A stretch of DNA of 64,000 nucleotides, taken from NCBI GenBank assembly GCA_936432065.2, contig OW386294.2, forward strand, positions 51,612,945-51,676,944, given 5' to 3'. Position 1 is the stretch's first letter. Every line of letters starts with the position of its first letter. The position numbers were made by a program, and so were the translations under genes. Shown one piece after another: positions 21,115-31,779 of the stretch. Under the pieces are notes generated by a model. It was not told the origin of the DNA. It was given only the letters and a program-made list of their open reading frames with translations, and searched no databases. This stretch comes from Rutpela maculata (lineage: Eukaryota > Arthropoda > Insecta > Coleoptera > Cerambycidae).

Positions 21115-21824
21115 TTAAATTATATTTATTTTATTTTTACTTACTTCGTCTCTGAGGATCGGCAACCAGCTGGTACAGAAATCTACAGAATAATTAGAAA
21201 CACATTTATCCTCATTTAACAAAATAATAGTCCCACTGGATCCTATGATTGTTATCCCATGCATGTTCACAAATTTTTGATTTTTGAAATTCTCCCTTTC
21301 TAGCATAATCTCGGTGTTCACCAAGCCTTACGTTGAAAGGTCTAGATGACTCACCTACATAATGCTTACCGCACTGACATGGGACACTATAAATACAATC
21401 CTTGGAATTTTGAATAATATTCACCGGTTTAGTCTTTGATAAAACAGATCTTAATGTGGTTCCTGTTTGAAAAACTGTTCGTACAGAAAATCTATTTCCG
21501 ATTTTTCTCAATTTATCCGATAAACCTTGTATGTATGGAATTACTGCTAAAGATCTAAATTCAGGTTGTAAATGTTGAGTGGTTACTCTACTTTCAATGT
21601 TTGCCATCTGGCTATCAACAAAACCCTCGGGGTATTGATTATTGAATAGAACGGTTTTAATAAATTTTTTCTCATTACTTAAACTTTCATCATTTGAAGA
21701 AATTACTTTAGCCCTATCATACAAACATTTTACGACACCTTTCTTAACGCTAATATGTTGATTTGAATTGAAATTCAAATATCTGTTTGTGTGTGTTTGT
21801 TTTCGATAAACACTGGTTTCATAT
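21115..21824 (-). pseudogene. Penelope ORF, C-terminal part with GIY-YIG nuclease
   Basis: Continues the Penelope frame after the gypsy insertion. Contains KDCIYSVPCQCGKHYVGES (the GIY-YIG core, here IYSVP...HYVGES), RPFNVRLGEHR and ICEHAWDNNHRI. After a frameshift near 21237 comes EDKCVSNYSVDF...WLPILRDE, the usual C-terminus. The nuclease makes the nick that primes reverse transcription in this class. Inactive because of the shift. Confidence 0.85.
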
Positions 21825-22278
21825 TGTAATATGTTGCACCCCTTAAAATTTAAGGTTATGTTACTAAAAAGTAGGCAGACTTCAACAGATCGAATGTCTG
21901 AATGAATGTAGTGTATTTACACCTACTCGAGAAACCTACCAGAAGTTAGTTCTGGTGACATCTGGAATTATCTAGAGAATGGTGGCGTCATCACAGAAAA
22001 ATCGAGATCTGTCATTTTTAGGTATAAAAGACCGACCGCATTCTCAGCGAGTAGTTGAGAAAGTTCAGAAAATATAGAAAGTGAGGTTAAGAGTTCAAAG
22101 ATAAACAAAGTAATAAACATTGTGATTTTAGTCAGTAAAGTGTATTTAAATTAATAATAGTATTGTGAAGTATCCAGTAAATATTTAATAAAGTGTGTTA
22201 GTGGACATCTCTTGTTATAATTTTTGGAACCCACGGAATTTGCAAGGGGTAGTTTCCTAAGGGTGGAAACACGCGACA
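21825..22278 (+). repeat. gypsy 5' LTR
   Basis: TGTAATATG...CACGCGACA, 454 bp. TATA box TATAAAAG at 22023-22030 and AATAAAG near 22190 mark promoter and polyadenylation signals. Compared with the 3' LTR I see G/A in the TATA box downstream base and T/A near 21988. Confidence 0.93.
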
Positions 22279-22281
22279 AAT

Positions 22282-22293
22282 TGGTGTCAGAAA
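22282..22293 (+). other. gypsy primer-binding site
   Basis: TGGTGTCAGAAA three bases after the LTR; the same site in the copy at 1-954 reads TGGTGTCAGAAG. Complementary to a tRNA-Leu 3' end by general knowledge. Confidence 0.6.
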
Positions 22294-22412
22294 GCAGAAT
22301 TTTATGACAAGAGGGACTCTGAAGTTGTGCTGGAGTGTTCGAGAAGTATTCTCGAGGTTTAGTGCTAACACAGTGGACTCATTTACTGGACATTGTTCGA
22401 GGGTTATTTTCG

Positions 22413-22690
22413 AACAGGAAAATAGTGTTAAGTGCATTTTTGAGACATTGTAGAACATTTTATTAGGACATTAGTGTGATAATTAAATCCTTTGAACTGA
22501 GAAGTGATAGAGACACTGAAAAAGACTCATTTAGTGCGTGAAAATTTCTAGAACAGGAAAATAGTGTTAAGTGCATTTTTGAGACATTGTAGAACATTTT
22601 ATTAGGACATTAGTGTGATAATTAAATCCTTTGAACTGAGAAGTGATAGAGACACTGAAAAAGACTCATTTAGTGCGTGAAAATTTCTAG
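22413..22690 (+). repeat. 139-bp tandem duplication in the gypsy leader
   Basis: AACAGGAAAATAGTGTTAAG starts at 22413 and 22552 and the two units are practically identical. The copy at 1-491 has one unit, so the duplication is specific to this insertion or its immediate source. Confidence 0.9.
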
Positions 22691-22854
22691 AACTTTTCTA
22701 TTTGGACATTAGTGGAGATTATTAAATTCTCTGAACTGGATAGTGACAAAAGACTCTGGATAAGACTTTTTCGTGCTATTTCGAGATTTGTCTAGAAAGT
22801 TCCATTACCGATATTGATGTGACAGTTAAATTTATTTTATTTTAATTTCATCGT

Positions 22855-24296
22855 ATGCCCGTAACAACAAGAAGTATGGCATCCGATAAACAAATACAGG
22901 ACTTATTTGAACAATTCCAAAAAATGATGGCACAGCAGCGCCAGGAGGAGGAAAAACGGCGTCAAGAAGACAAAGAAGAACAGGAGAGAAAACGTCAAGA
23001 AGAAAAGGAAGAGCAAGAAAAGCAACGTCGGAAAGAAAAAGAGGATGAAGAAAGAAGACGTCAAGAAGAAAGGGACGAATTAAAGAAAATTATGGAAGAT
23101 CAAGAAATAAGACGTCAGAAAGAAAAAGAGGATGAAGAAACAAGACGTCGGAAAGAAAAAGAGGATGAAGAAACAAGACGTCGGAAAGAAAAAAGGATGA
23201 AGAAACAAGACGTCAGAAAGAAAAAGAGGATGAAGAAAGAAGACGTCAAGAACAAGAAAGACAACGTCAAGAGGAAAAAGACGAACTCAGAAAAATAATG
23301 GAAGAAAGACGCCAGGAGGAATTAAGGAAAATCCTGAGCGATCAAATAAAAATACAACAGGACGCAATCATTTCTGTCAAGGAAGAAGTTAAAGAAGAGA
23401 TAAACAAGGTCGAAGAAAAAGTAGATAAGGTAGAAGAAAAAGTAACTGAGTTTGAAGTAGAAATAGACCGGCTTAAACGACAGTTGAGAGATAGAGGAAG
23501 CCAGCAGGTGGTATCATCAGGTCAGCGACTAAAACCTCCTTCTTTTGACGGCCAAAGTTCCTGGACGACGTACAAGAGGCAGTTTGAGGCAGCAGCATGT
23601 GCGAACAACTGGGATAACGAGGAAAAGGCCATGGCATTAGTTCTGGCGTTAAGGGGCCAGGCCTCAGAATTACTTCAGACTATCCCAGTGGAGAAACAAA
23701 GGGACTTTAAAGTCTTGGAGGCTGCATTAGACTTGAGGTATGGCGATCAACACCTTGCCCAATTATACCAGACTCAGCTGAAATCCCGGATGCAAAAAGC
23801 TGGGGAAAGTTTACAAGAATTTGAAGCTGCGATAGAGAGACTGGCACACCTGGCGTATCCGAGTGCACCTAAAGAATTCCAGGAACAATTAGCCGTGGGG
23901 GCCTTTTTAGATGGTATAAGGGACGAAGAGGTCAGGCGAGTTCTGAGGCTGACGAGACACCAAAGTAGTAGCGAAGCTTTGGTGCGTGCACTCGAAGTAG
24001 AAGCCGCTTACAGGGATACTCCAAGGTCGAGAGTTCGAGCTGTGACTCTCGAAGAATCGCAACCAGAAATGAACCAGAACCCCTTGCTGACTGAGATGCA
24101 GAAAATATTCAGCAAATTATGCGATAAATTGGATGGCCTCGGAAAGCAGGAGAAACAACAAAATAAAGGAAAGCCGAGCGGAGGTATTAAATGTTTCAAC
24201 TGCGGCAAGGTGGGACATATGAAACGAGACTGTCGACAGCAGAACTCGGAGAGTCGAGTAAATGCTGTGAATGTTGAAGAGAAGCAGGAAAACTAA
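22855..24296 (+). pseudogene. gypsy gag with CCHC zinc knuckle
   Basis: ATG at 22855. The N-terminal third is a highly charged coiled coil built from repeats of the type RRQEEK/RRKEKEDEE (about 22935-23290, 33-39-bp DNA units). One A/G is missing in a unit at about 23192, shifting the frame; the correct frame resumes as EERRQEELRKILSDQ to a stop at 24294-24296. It then has a capsid-like helical domain (PSFDGQSSWTTYKRQFEAA, ...LYQTQLKSRMQKAGESLQEF) and the knuckle CFNCGKVGHMKRDC at about 24193-24234. Structural protein that packages element RNA. Confidence 0.85.
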
Positions 24297-24319
24297 AGAT
24301 AGCCAGCACCAAGGGGGCT

Positions 24320-24805
24320 GTGCTGGCTAGGGAATGCGGTGCCCCCAGAGAAATAAAGATTTCCCAGCTCCAAAGAATTCCAAGCAGTCTGTTGTTGCAA
24401 GGATATGTGAATGGAAGAAAATGCGTGTTTACTATTGACACCGGTGCTACGTCATCAATAGCGCGGCCAGGGTCTATATCAGGCTTGCAGATTGACAAGA
24501 AGCAAAATGGAGTAATCATTCGGACAGCCACGGGGGACAGGGCTGCGGTCCATGGAGAGGTCAACTTGGAACTGCAGGTTGGACGGTTGAGGTTCAATTA
24601 CAAGGTCATTGTGGCTGACATTATGGATGATTTCATTTTGGGTCTAGACATCATGGGAGAGCAGGGATTCATTGTTGACGTAGGGGAGCGAGTCTTAAAA
24701 ATATTAAAAAACAACACAGACGATCAAGATTCCTGCTCATTCAGAACAAATGATCGATGCTGCCTTAGAAGGAAATCCTGGAGGGTACCGTGTTGGCCTA
24801 GTTGA
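24320..24805 (+). CDS. gypsy aspartic protease segment
   Basis: Contains FTIDTGATSSIA (active-site D-T-G) at about residues 37-48 and FILGLDIM (the flap-distal ILG motif) near 110-117. This is the retroviral-type protease that processes the polyprotein. From about 24715 the frame should change to enter RT; the last about 28 residues of this frame are out of register. The start is uncertain because the protease is normally made as part of a gag-pol fusion. Confidence 0.8.
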   Translation: MLARECGAPREIKISQLQRIPSSLLLQGYVNGRKCVFTIDTGATSSIARPGSISGLQIDKKQNGVIIRTATGDRAAVHGEVNLELQVGRLRFNYKVIVADIMDDFILGLDIMGEQGFIVDVGERVLKILKNNTDDQDSCSFRTNDRCCLRRKSWRVPCWPS

Positions 24806-26259
24806 AGATGACGAATCGATTAAGTCCCTACCCAATATTATTGTGGCGAGAACTTTAACCCGGACTAAAGACAAAATCCCAATTAGAGTCGTTAATTTAA
24901 ATTCCCACTCTGTGACAATTAAGGAAGGCAAACCGATTGGCTCCTATGAACCGGTCACATGGGTAGCGAGGTGCGAGGAACAAACAGAGGGAAGTTCGTC
25001 TACGAAAATAGACCAGGAAGTTTTGACCTTGCTGAGTACCCAGTTGGAGCATTTATCTGAGGATGAACGAAGGGAGGCAATCAAGTTCCTAGAAAAGGAA
25101 AGTTCAGTATTTGCCAAGAATGCAGAGGCCCTTACAAAGACGGACATAGTCCAGCATCGGATAAATACTGGCGACTCACCCGCTATTCGACAACCACCTA
25201 GGAGGCTTCCATTAGCAAAACAAGAGGATGCCTTGGCAATGATAGACAAGATGCTACAAGATGGAGTCATTGAAGAGTCAACGAGTCCCTGGTCATCGCC
25301 AGTAGTTTTGGTTGCCAAGAAGGATGGAACATTAAGATTTTGTGTCGATTATCGAAAATTAAACGATGTCACGAAGAAAGACAGTTACCCATTACCACGA
25401 ATTGACGACACGTTAAGCACGTTGGCAGGCTCACGATGGTTTTCTACGTTAGACCTTAGGAGTGGATACTGGCAAGTGGGGCTTCATCCTGATGATAAGG
25501 AAAAGACAGCGTTTTCAGCAGGCAGTGGTCTTTATCAATTTACCGTGATGCCTTTTGGACTTTGCAATGCGCCAGCTACCTTTGAAAGATTGATGGAATT
25601 TGTGCTGCGAGGACTAACCTGGAGGACGTGCCTGGTTTACCTTGACGACGTGCTTGTTATGGGACAGGATTTTACAGAACATTTGAAAAATCTTCAAGAA
25701 GTATTTGGGCGAGTCAGGAATGCCCATCTGAAGTTGAACCCGAAGAAGTGCCTGCTATTCCAGAAAGAAGTCAAATTTCTTGGTCACGTGGTGTCTTCGG
25801 ATGGAATACAAACAGACCCCGACAAAATTTCTGCTGTACGAGATTGGCCAAGACCATCTAACGTTCATGAAGTACGGAGCTTCCTTGGCCTCTGCACTTA
25901 TTATAGGCGCTTTGTGGAAGGGTTTGCCGAAATTGCGAAGCCATTACACCGGCTGACAGAAGAGAAAGTACAGTACCAATGGACACCGGAATGTGAAACG
26001 CCATGGAGAAAATTGAAGGCAGCTCTATGTATTGGTCCTGTGCTAGCATACCCACAACGGGAAGGACTTTTTATTTTAGACACGGATGCCAGCAATTCTT
26101 CGGTCGGTTGTGTACTGTCCCAAATCCAGGATGGGCAGGAAAGAGTGATCGAGTACTTCAGCAAGGTGCTGTCCAAACCAGAAAGAAATTATTGTGTAAC
26201 TCGGAAAGAGTTACTGGCCATCGTTAAATCAGTGGACCATTTTCATAAATATCTTTATG
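24750..26259 (+). CDS. gypsy reverse transcriptase and RNase H (truncated by a LINE)
   Basis: RT blocks in order: STSPWSSPVVLVAKKDG, RFCVDYRKLNDVT, FSTLDLRSGYWQV, FTVMPFGLCNAPATF, VYLDDVLV (catalytic), LGHVVSSDGIQ. RNase H begins FILDTDASNSSVGCVLSQ and RKELLAIVKSVDHFHKYL, then is cut at 26259 by LINE insertion. Downstream, KIRTDHAALKWLLQL continues at 27358. The true upstream border is near 24722, entered by a frameshift from the protease frame. Confidence 0.92.
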
Positions 26260-26296
<37 letters not shown>

Positions 26297-27347
26297 TTTA
26301 TTGGTGCTAATACATATAAATGTTTACACATGTCACATAGAAGTACCCCACAGGGGCATAAAGAAATTAGATATCTATCCATAGGTAGTAACTAAAAACA
26401 TTTTATTAAGAAAAAAATCTAGACTAAGTTTAAAATTAGCAATTAAAAGTTAAATGCAATTAAAATACAACAGTTACAATAGTAAAACACTTTAAAATTA
26501 CAATAAAAGCATATCTGAGAAGTCATTTTGGAGGTATTCGTTTAAATTATAGAAAGCCTTTCTTTTCAAGTATTTTTTTATTAGCACTTTGAATGCACTC
26601 AAATTTAAGACTTTCACCTGGTCAGGTAGTATATTGAAAAATTTGACACCATAGTAGCCCGTGCCATCTCTAGACCTTGTTAGACGGAGAAAGGATTGTT
26701 TTATATTGTTTCTATTTCTAGTGAGATGCTCATGAGTCTGTGCGTGTGTAGAAAACATATTGATGTTCCGTTTAATATAAAGTAGACATTCTAAGATGTA
26801 AACACATGGTAGCGTAAGAATTTTAAGATCGACAAAGTGTTTTTTGCAATCATCTCTAAATTTAAGTTGTGCAATGACTCTGATGCATTTGCGTTGGAGA
26901 CCGAAAATTTGTGCACTGCGAGGCGCATGTCCCCAATTTAATATCGCATATGACATATTGGCATGAAAAAATCCATAGTAGGCCATAATTAGTGTTGTTT
27001 CAGATACTGAATTGGACAGAGTACGAATAAAAAATATGTTTTTAGTTAGTTTTTTGTGATAGGCTATGTATGTGATTTTCCCAGGTCAGTACAGAGTCCA
27101 AGCCCACCCCTAGAAATTTAACATGATTGGGTTCATTGAAATTATTCATGTTAGTGTTTCTTAAAGAAAATGTCATGGTTTGGGTTTTGTTTTCATTCAA
27201 GTTTAGACTATTGGCATGAAACCATTGCTTGATGTTAGCTTGAGAAGTATTGGTATTTTCTGCTAAAGTATCTAATTGGTTATGACTATTCAAAACCGTA
27301 GTATCATCCGCGAATAGTATGATATTAGATATATCATCGCATTTTGC
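26260..27347 (-). mobile_element. 5'-truncated LINE inserted in gypsy RNase H
   Basis: TATG flanks both sides (26256-26259 and 27348-27351). The 3' tail on the minus strand is (ATT)n. Minus frames: IILFADDTTVL and a WFHANSLNLNENKT block, then a frame break near 27020. Then AILNWGHAPRSAQIFGLQRK to the usual C-terminus (FFNILPDQVK..., NLNEYLQND). Same family type as the LINE at 62735-64000. 5' truncation within the RT is typical of target-primed insertion. Confidence 0.9.
26498..26986 (-). pseudogene. LINE ORF2 C-terminal region (in gypsy)
   Basis: 162 open codons with NWGHAPRSAQIFGLQRKCIR, VYILECLLYIKRN and GYYGVKFFNILPDQVKVLNL. It is the post-RT connection/C-terminal domain of Jockey-type LINEs. 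No catalytic residues here, so no activity is expected alone. Confidence 0.8.
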
Positions 27348-27351
27348 TATG

Positions 27352-27550
27352 GACGACATTTCAAGATCCGGACCGACCATGCTGCATTAAAATGGCTGTT
27401 GCAGTTGAAAACCCCTGAAGGTCAACTGGCTCGTTGGATAGAACGGCTGCAACAGTATGATTTTAAAATAGAACATCGACCTGGAAGATCTCATAAGAAC
27501 GCAGACGCTTTATCTAGAAGACCATGCAAGGAAGATTGCAAGCACCGCCG
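27352..27550 (+). pseudogene. gypsy RNase H C-terminus after the LINE
   Basis: Frame reads FKIRTDHAALKWLLQLKTPE, then QLARWIERLQQYDFKIEHRP and NADALSRRP, the standard end of gypsy RNase H and tether. It hits TGA at about 27553; integrase continues one frame over. Confidence 0.85.
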
Positions 27551-27558
27551 TTGAGAAA

Positions 27559-28935
27559 TTGCAGGGTACGGTGGCTGTCAACACTATTAAAACAGAGGTT
27601 CCGGACGATTGGACAACCGAAGCCCTGAGACAAGAACAACTGAATGACACAGAAATTGGGGCTATATTGAGAGCAAAGGAGAAAGGAATTCGACCAGCGT
27701 GGAAGGATGTTTCGGATAAGGCAGTTGGATTGAAGGCTTTGTGGGCCCAATGGGATTCACTTAAAGTCATGAACGGGCTGCTAAAGAGAGCTTGGGAAAG
27801 CCCGGATGGCAGGGAAGTCGTTATGCGTCTAGTGATTCCCAGGTGTCGAGTACCGAAAGTACTTCAAGAAGTGCATAATGGAGCATCCGGTGGGCACTTC
27901 GGCGTTAATAAGACCCTGAATAAAGTACGAGAACGATTTTATTGGGTAAATAGTCGTCAAGATGTGGAAGCTTGGTGTCGCAATTGCAAAATTTGTGCAG
28001 CCAGTAAGGGACCACAGACTAGAAGTAGGGGTGCAATGAAGCAATATAACGTCGGAGCTCCTTTCGAGAGGATCGCGATCGATATAGCCGGCCCATTCCC
28101 AGTAACCAAGGATGGGAACAAGTACATACTGGTTGCCATGGACTATTTTAGTAAGTGGCCAGAGGCCTATGCAATTCCAAACCAAGAAGCAGTCACTGTA
28201 GCCAAAGTCTTGGTAGATAATTTGATATGTCGGTTTGGTGTACCCCTGGAGCTGCACTCAGATCAAGGGAGGAACTTTGAGTCAGGGGTGTTTCAGCAAA
28301 TCTGCAAGTTATTGGGGATACACAAAACACGGACAACAGCCCTTCACCCGCAATCAGATAGAATGGTGGAACGACATAACAAGACCATGAAAGAACATCT
28401 CTCTAAAGTGGTTCATAAGAATCAACGCGATTGGGATCTCCACATACCGTTCTTCCTCATGGCATACAGAGGTGCTATCCACGAGTCTACAAAACAAACA
28501 CCAGCCCGTGTAGTTTTTGGACATGAGATCAGACTGCCGTGTGATTTGATTTTCGGAACACCAGGCGGAGAACAGCTTAATGTGAACAGCTATGTGGATG
28601 AAATGAGTGAACGGCTAAGAAATGTTCATGAACTGGTTAGAGACCAAATCACCATAGCCAGTGACCGAATGAAGGCTCGATACGACCGTAAGGGTAGTTC
28701 AGAAGGGTTCAAGGCAGGAGATCTGGTTTGGCTGTACAACCCACAGCGGAAGAAAGGGAAGTCACCGAAACTTCAACCTCCTTGGGAAGGACCTTATACT
28801 GTTATTACCCGAATTAATGATGTCGTCTATCGTATTCAACGAAACAAAAAGTCCAAGATGAAGATCGTACACTTGGATAGACTGGCGAAGTATGTGAAAG
28901 AGGCTAAATCGCCTGACCGGGACGTTCAGGCTTAA
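27559..28935 (+). CDS. gypsy integrase
   Basis: The first codon shown is TTG; the protein is really the continuation of pol from about 27550. HHCC zinc finger: GGHFGVNKTLNKVRERFYW with CRNCKICAA. Catalytic core: IDIAGPFPVTKDGNKY (D), HSDQGRNF (D), DRMVERHNKTMKEHL (E). C-terminal GPY/F-type domain: WEGPYTVITRINDVVYRIQ. Inserts element DNA into the host chromosome. This domain is intact; the rest of pol is not. Confidence 0.92.
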   Translation: MQGTVAVNTIKTEVPDDWTTEALRQEQLNDTEIGAILRAKEKGIRPAWKDVSDKAVGLKALWAQWDSLKVMNGLLKRAWESPDGREVVMRLVIPRCRVPKVLQEVHNGASGGHFGVNKTLNKVRERFYWVNSRQDVEAWCRNCKICAASKGPQTRSRGAMKQYNVGAPFERIAIDIAGPFPVTKDGNKYILVAMDYFSKWPEAYAIPNQEAVTVAKVLVDNLICRFGVPLELHSDQGRNFESGVFQQICKLLGIHKTRTTALHPQSDRMVERHNKTMKEHLSKVVHKNQRDWDLHIPFFLMAYRGAIHESTKQTPARVVFGHEIRLPCDLIFGTPGGEQLNVNSYVDEMSERLRNVHELVRDQITIASDRMKARYDRKGSSEGFKAGDLVWLYNPQRKKGKSPKLQPPWEGPYTVITRINDVVYRIQRNKKSKMKIVHLDRLAKYVKEAKSPDRDVQA

Positions 28936-28946
28936 GGAGGGGGCAG
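28934..28946 (+). other. gypsy polypurine tract
   Basis: AAGGAGGGGGCAG directly before the 3' LTR, the second-strand primer. The identical tract precedes the LTR at 59737. Confidence 0.85.
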
Positions 28947-29400
28947 TGTAATATGTTGCACCCCTTAAAATTTAAGGTTATGTTACTAAAAAGTAGGCAG
29001 ACTTCAACAGATCGAATGTCTGAATGAATGTAGTGTATTTACACCTACTCGAGAAACCTACCAGAAGTTAGTTCTGGTGACATCTGGAATTATCTAGAGA
29101 ATGGTGGCGACATCACAGAAAAATCGAGATCTGTCATTTTTAGGTATAAAAAACCGACCGCATTCTCAGCGAGTAGTTGAGAAAGTTCAGAAAATATAGA
29201 AAGTGAGGTTAAGAGTTCAAAGATAAACAAAGTAATAAACATTGTGATTTTAGTCAGTAAAGTGTATTTAAATTAATAATAGTATTGTGAAGTATCCAGT
29301 AAATATTTAATAAAGTGTGTTAGTGGACATCTCTTGTTATAATTTTTGGAACCCACGGAATTTGCAAGGGGTAGTTTCCTAAGGGTGGAAACACGCGACA
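28947..29400 (+). repeat. gypsy 3' LTR
   Basis: 454 bp, about two differences from the 5' LTR, followed at once by ATAT, the target duplication, then Penelope sequence. Confidence 0.93.
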
Positions 29401-30664
29401 ATATTTATTATCTAACTTTTTAATTAAAATATCTAAGAAAGGTAATTCATTATTATTCTCTACTTCTATTGTAAAATTAATTGAAGGTTCCTTTTCGTTA
29501 ATTTGATTTAAAAAATTATTTAAATGTTCTTTGCTATGAGGCCATAACGCAAAAATATCATCAACATATCTCCACCACACTATAGGTTTATAAATTAAGT
29601 TATTAATATTATTTTCTTCAAAATTTTCCATAAAAATATTGCTTAATATTGGAGATAAAGAAGAACCCATGGCCATACCAAAGTTTTGTTGATAGAAGTC
29701 ATTATTTAATTGAAAGTATGTCTTTTTAATGCAAAGAGTAAGTAATTCCATTATAGTTTCTATGCTTAATTTAGTTCTATTCGCCAAATTCCCATCATGT
29801 TGCAATTTACTTTTAATTATTGTTAATGTTTTATCTACCGGAACATTTGTAAAAAGGCTTACTACATCAAAACTCACCATTAGGTGATTCTTATTAAAAT
29901 TGTTTTCAAATAGTTTTTCCAAAAAATGTTTGCTATTTTTAATATAAGACTCAGAAGAACCTGATAAAGGATTTAAGATTTTTAATAAAAATTTTTGGAG
30001 AGATTACTAAATGGAGAATTAATTGAGCTCACAATCGGTCTAAGAGGAATTTGAGGTTTATGTATTTTTGGTAAACCATAAAAATGAGGAGGTTTACTAT
30101 GATATGGAGTTAGAACTTTTCGCTCAAAATCGGTAAATTCATTTTTGTATTTAAATAGAGTCCTATATATTTTGCTCTCTAAAGATTTTGTTGGATCATT
30201 ATTTAATTTAGAATAATTCCCATCATTAATTAAGTTCATAATCTTTGTATTATACACAACTGTATCTAAAATTACAGTGGCATTGCCTTTATCAGCGGGT
30301 AAAATTTTAATACTTTCGTCATTTCTTAAAGATGTAATTGAAAGTTTTTCATCTGATGTTAAATTAACCCTCGTCTTATAATGTTTTTCTAATTCAATTT
30401 TTGAACGAATTCGGTATTCATTGACATCATCTATTGATAGTTTCTGTGCAGCTTGTTCAATTGCAATTATGATATCAAATTTAGGAATAGTTTTCGGTGT
30501 TACTGCATAATTCAAACCTTTAGTTAATGCAAGTATTTCAGATACATTGAGTTCGCGATTTGACAGATTAATGACAGTTTTGTCAATTAAAGGGTTATTT
30601 TGAAAATTTTGTAGTTCTATGGTTTGTTTTTCACTACACAAATTTCTAAATTTGTTTAAATGTG
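29401..30664 (-). pseudogene. Penelope reverse transcriptase
   Basis: Minus strand, first frame 30664 to about 29982: RVNLTSDEKLSITSLRNDES, ILPADKGNATVILD, FYGLPKIHKPQIPLRPIVSS. After a one-base shift near 29985: SFDVVSLFTNVPVDKTL, FGMAMGSSLSPILSNIFME, WWRYVDDIFALW (catalytic YVDD) and NELPFLDILIKK. This is the telomerase-related RT of Penelope elements. No ATG is obvious upstream of 30641. Confidence 0.9.
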
Positions 30665-30675
30665 TACTCTTTTGT

Positions 30676-30868
30676 CAACTGCCTTCGTTTTAATTTTTCA
30701 ATTTATCATTTAACAATTTTGTTTCAGTTTATATATTTTTAGGTGTGAGACATTTTGTAATAGAAGTATAAAAACCAGCCTCTGTCTGATCCTTTTGGCG
30801 CAGAGGTTTATTTCATCAAAATTTTTAAATATTTTTACAGTGGCAAAATACCCAACAAACTAAGAAAA
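30676..30868 (-). repeat. Penelope terminal repeat, right
   Basis: Inverted partner of 20836-21011; contains the same TGTAATAGAAGTATAAAAAC and GGCGCAGAGGTTTATTTCAT stretches. Confidence 0.85.
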
Positions 30869-31050
30869 CTTATTGATTATATCGTCAGGTGGACTTTTTG
30901 CTGGCCGATCTTAGGATATGCTATTCTGGTCTGCTGTTCAAGTTTCCATCGTCGTGACGGTTTTTGTTAGTTTTTCGAAAACGGAAGAAGATATCGACTT
31001 GTGAATATGAAAACGATATCGTCGTACTATTTTGTGCTATAGTCAAAATA

Positions 31051-31282
31051 AGTTGAAAATGGCGGTTTCGCTCTTATTGTTTCCATCATCGGGTGTTTTT
31101 TTTTTCGATTTTTCCTAAAGGGAACGTTGATATCTACTTGCAGTGCACGTTGTAATAAAGTAGGTAAGTTGAAAATGGCGGTTTCGCTCTTATTGTTTCC
31201 ATCATCGGGTGTTTTTTTTTTCGATTTTTCCTAAAGGGAACGTTGATATCTACTTGCAGTGCACGTTGTAATAAAGTAGGTG
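31051..31282 (+). repeat. 116-bp tandem duplication
   Basis: AGTTGAAAATGGCGGTTTCG starts at 31051 and 31167; the two units are almost identical, including the T-rich tract and CTAAAGGGAACGTTGATATC. Confidence 0.9.
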
Positions 31283-31429
31283 CTTTGTATATGACGCATA
31301 TGCGAAAGCGAAATGTCGCCATATCAAAGTAGATTTTATTATATTTCTGTTGCGTGAGGCGGAAGACGATAGTATTTGACAAAATAATTTGGGACAAAAA
31401 ATAAATAGTGGCAGGGCCGTGGAGAGAAA

Positions 31430-31660
31430 TACGGGCCGGGGGGGTATTTTTTTGAAAATTGATGAGCAAAGGAGGAAAAATCTAAAAAAATTTATTTTTA
31501 TTTTGGTCCGAAAACATTTTTTGGTGGGCGAGGGGGGAAAATCCAAAAAAAAAAATGTTTACTAAGAAAAATTTTTTGATGAGCGGGTGGGGCAGAAATC
31601 TGAAGAAATTTATTTTGGCTCAATTTTTTTTTTGATGGGCGGGGGGAAATCATCCTCGCA
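31430..31660 (+). repeat. G-rich/A-rich degenerate tandem repeat
   Basis: About 70-bp units of the form TTTTTTGATGGGCGGGGGG followed by AAAATC and A/T runs, three copies. G runs of five to eight. No frame. Confidence 0.6.
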
Positions 31661-31779
31661 CACCCTCCCCCCTCTCAACTGGATTGAATAGTGGACCCGT
31701 GTCTGCTTTCATGCACGATGTTGACATACCGAGATTTTCATCTTTTCCACACTTGAAATAAAGTACATAAAAATGTTAA

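Larger units (their letters stand above)
21825..29400 (+). mobile_element. Ty3/gypsy LTR retrotransposon, full length (7576 bp), defective
   Basis: 454-bp LTRs (21825-22278, 28947-29400) differ at only about two positions by eye, so insertion is recent. 4-bp ATAT target duplication, tRNA-Leu-like primer site, polypurine tract, gag with CCHC knuckle, then protease, RT, RNase H, integrase. Frameshifts in gag (about 23192), at the protease-RT junction (about 24715) and at the RNase H-integrase junction (about 27545), plus a LINE inside RNase H, make it non-functional. No env-like frame follows integrase. Confidence 0.93.
20836..30868 (-). mobile_element. Penelope-like element (about 2.45 kb) split by a gypsy insertion
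   Basis: Minus-strand RT with YVDD followed by a GIY-YIG endonuclease, flanked by inverted copies of one about 180-bp sequence (20836-21011 and 30676-30868), the inverted terminal arrangement seen in Penelope elements. The gypsy element at 21825-29400 interrupts the ORF between the RT and the endonuclease, with ATAT duplicated (21821-21824, 29401-29404). Removing it restores a continuous frame at the junction. Two other frameshifts (about 29985 and 21237) show this copy is dead. Confidence 0.9.

Noticed and set aside
22198..22458. Minus frames ending ...IITRDVH in LTRs (three places)
   Set aside because: Fall inside LTR and leader of gypsy copies and follow LTR boundaries, not genes.
24944..25318. 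124-codon minus frame opposite gypsy RT
   Set aside because: Antisense shadow of the RT frame with its conserved motifs.
27829..28257. 142-codon minus frame opposite integrase
   Set aside because: Antisense shadow of a well-supported integrase coding region.
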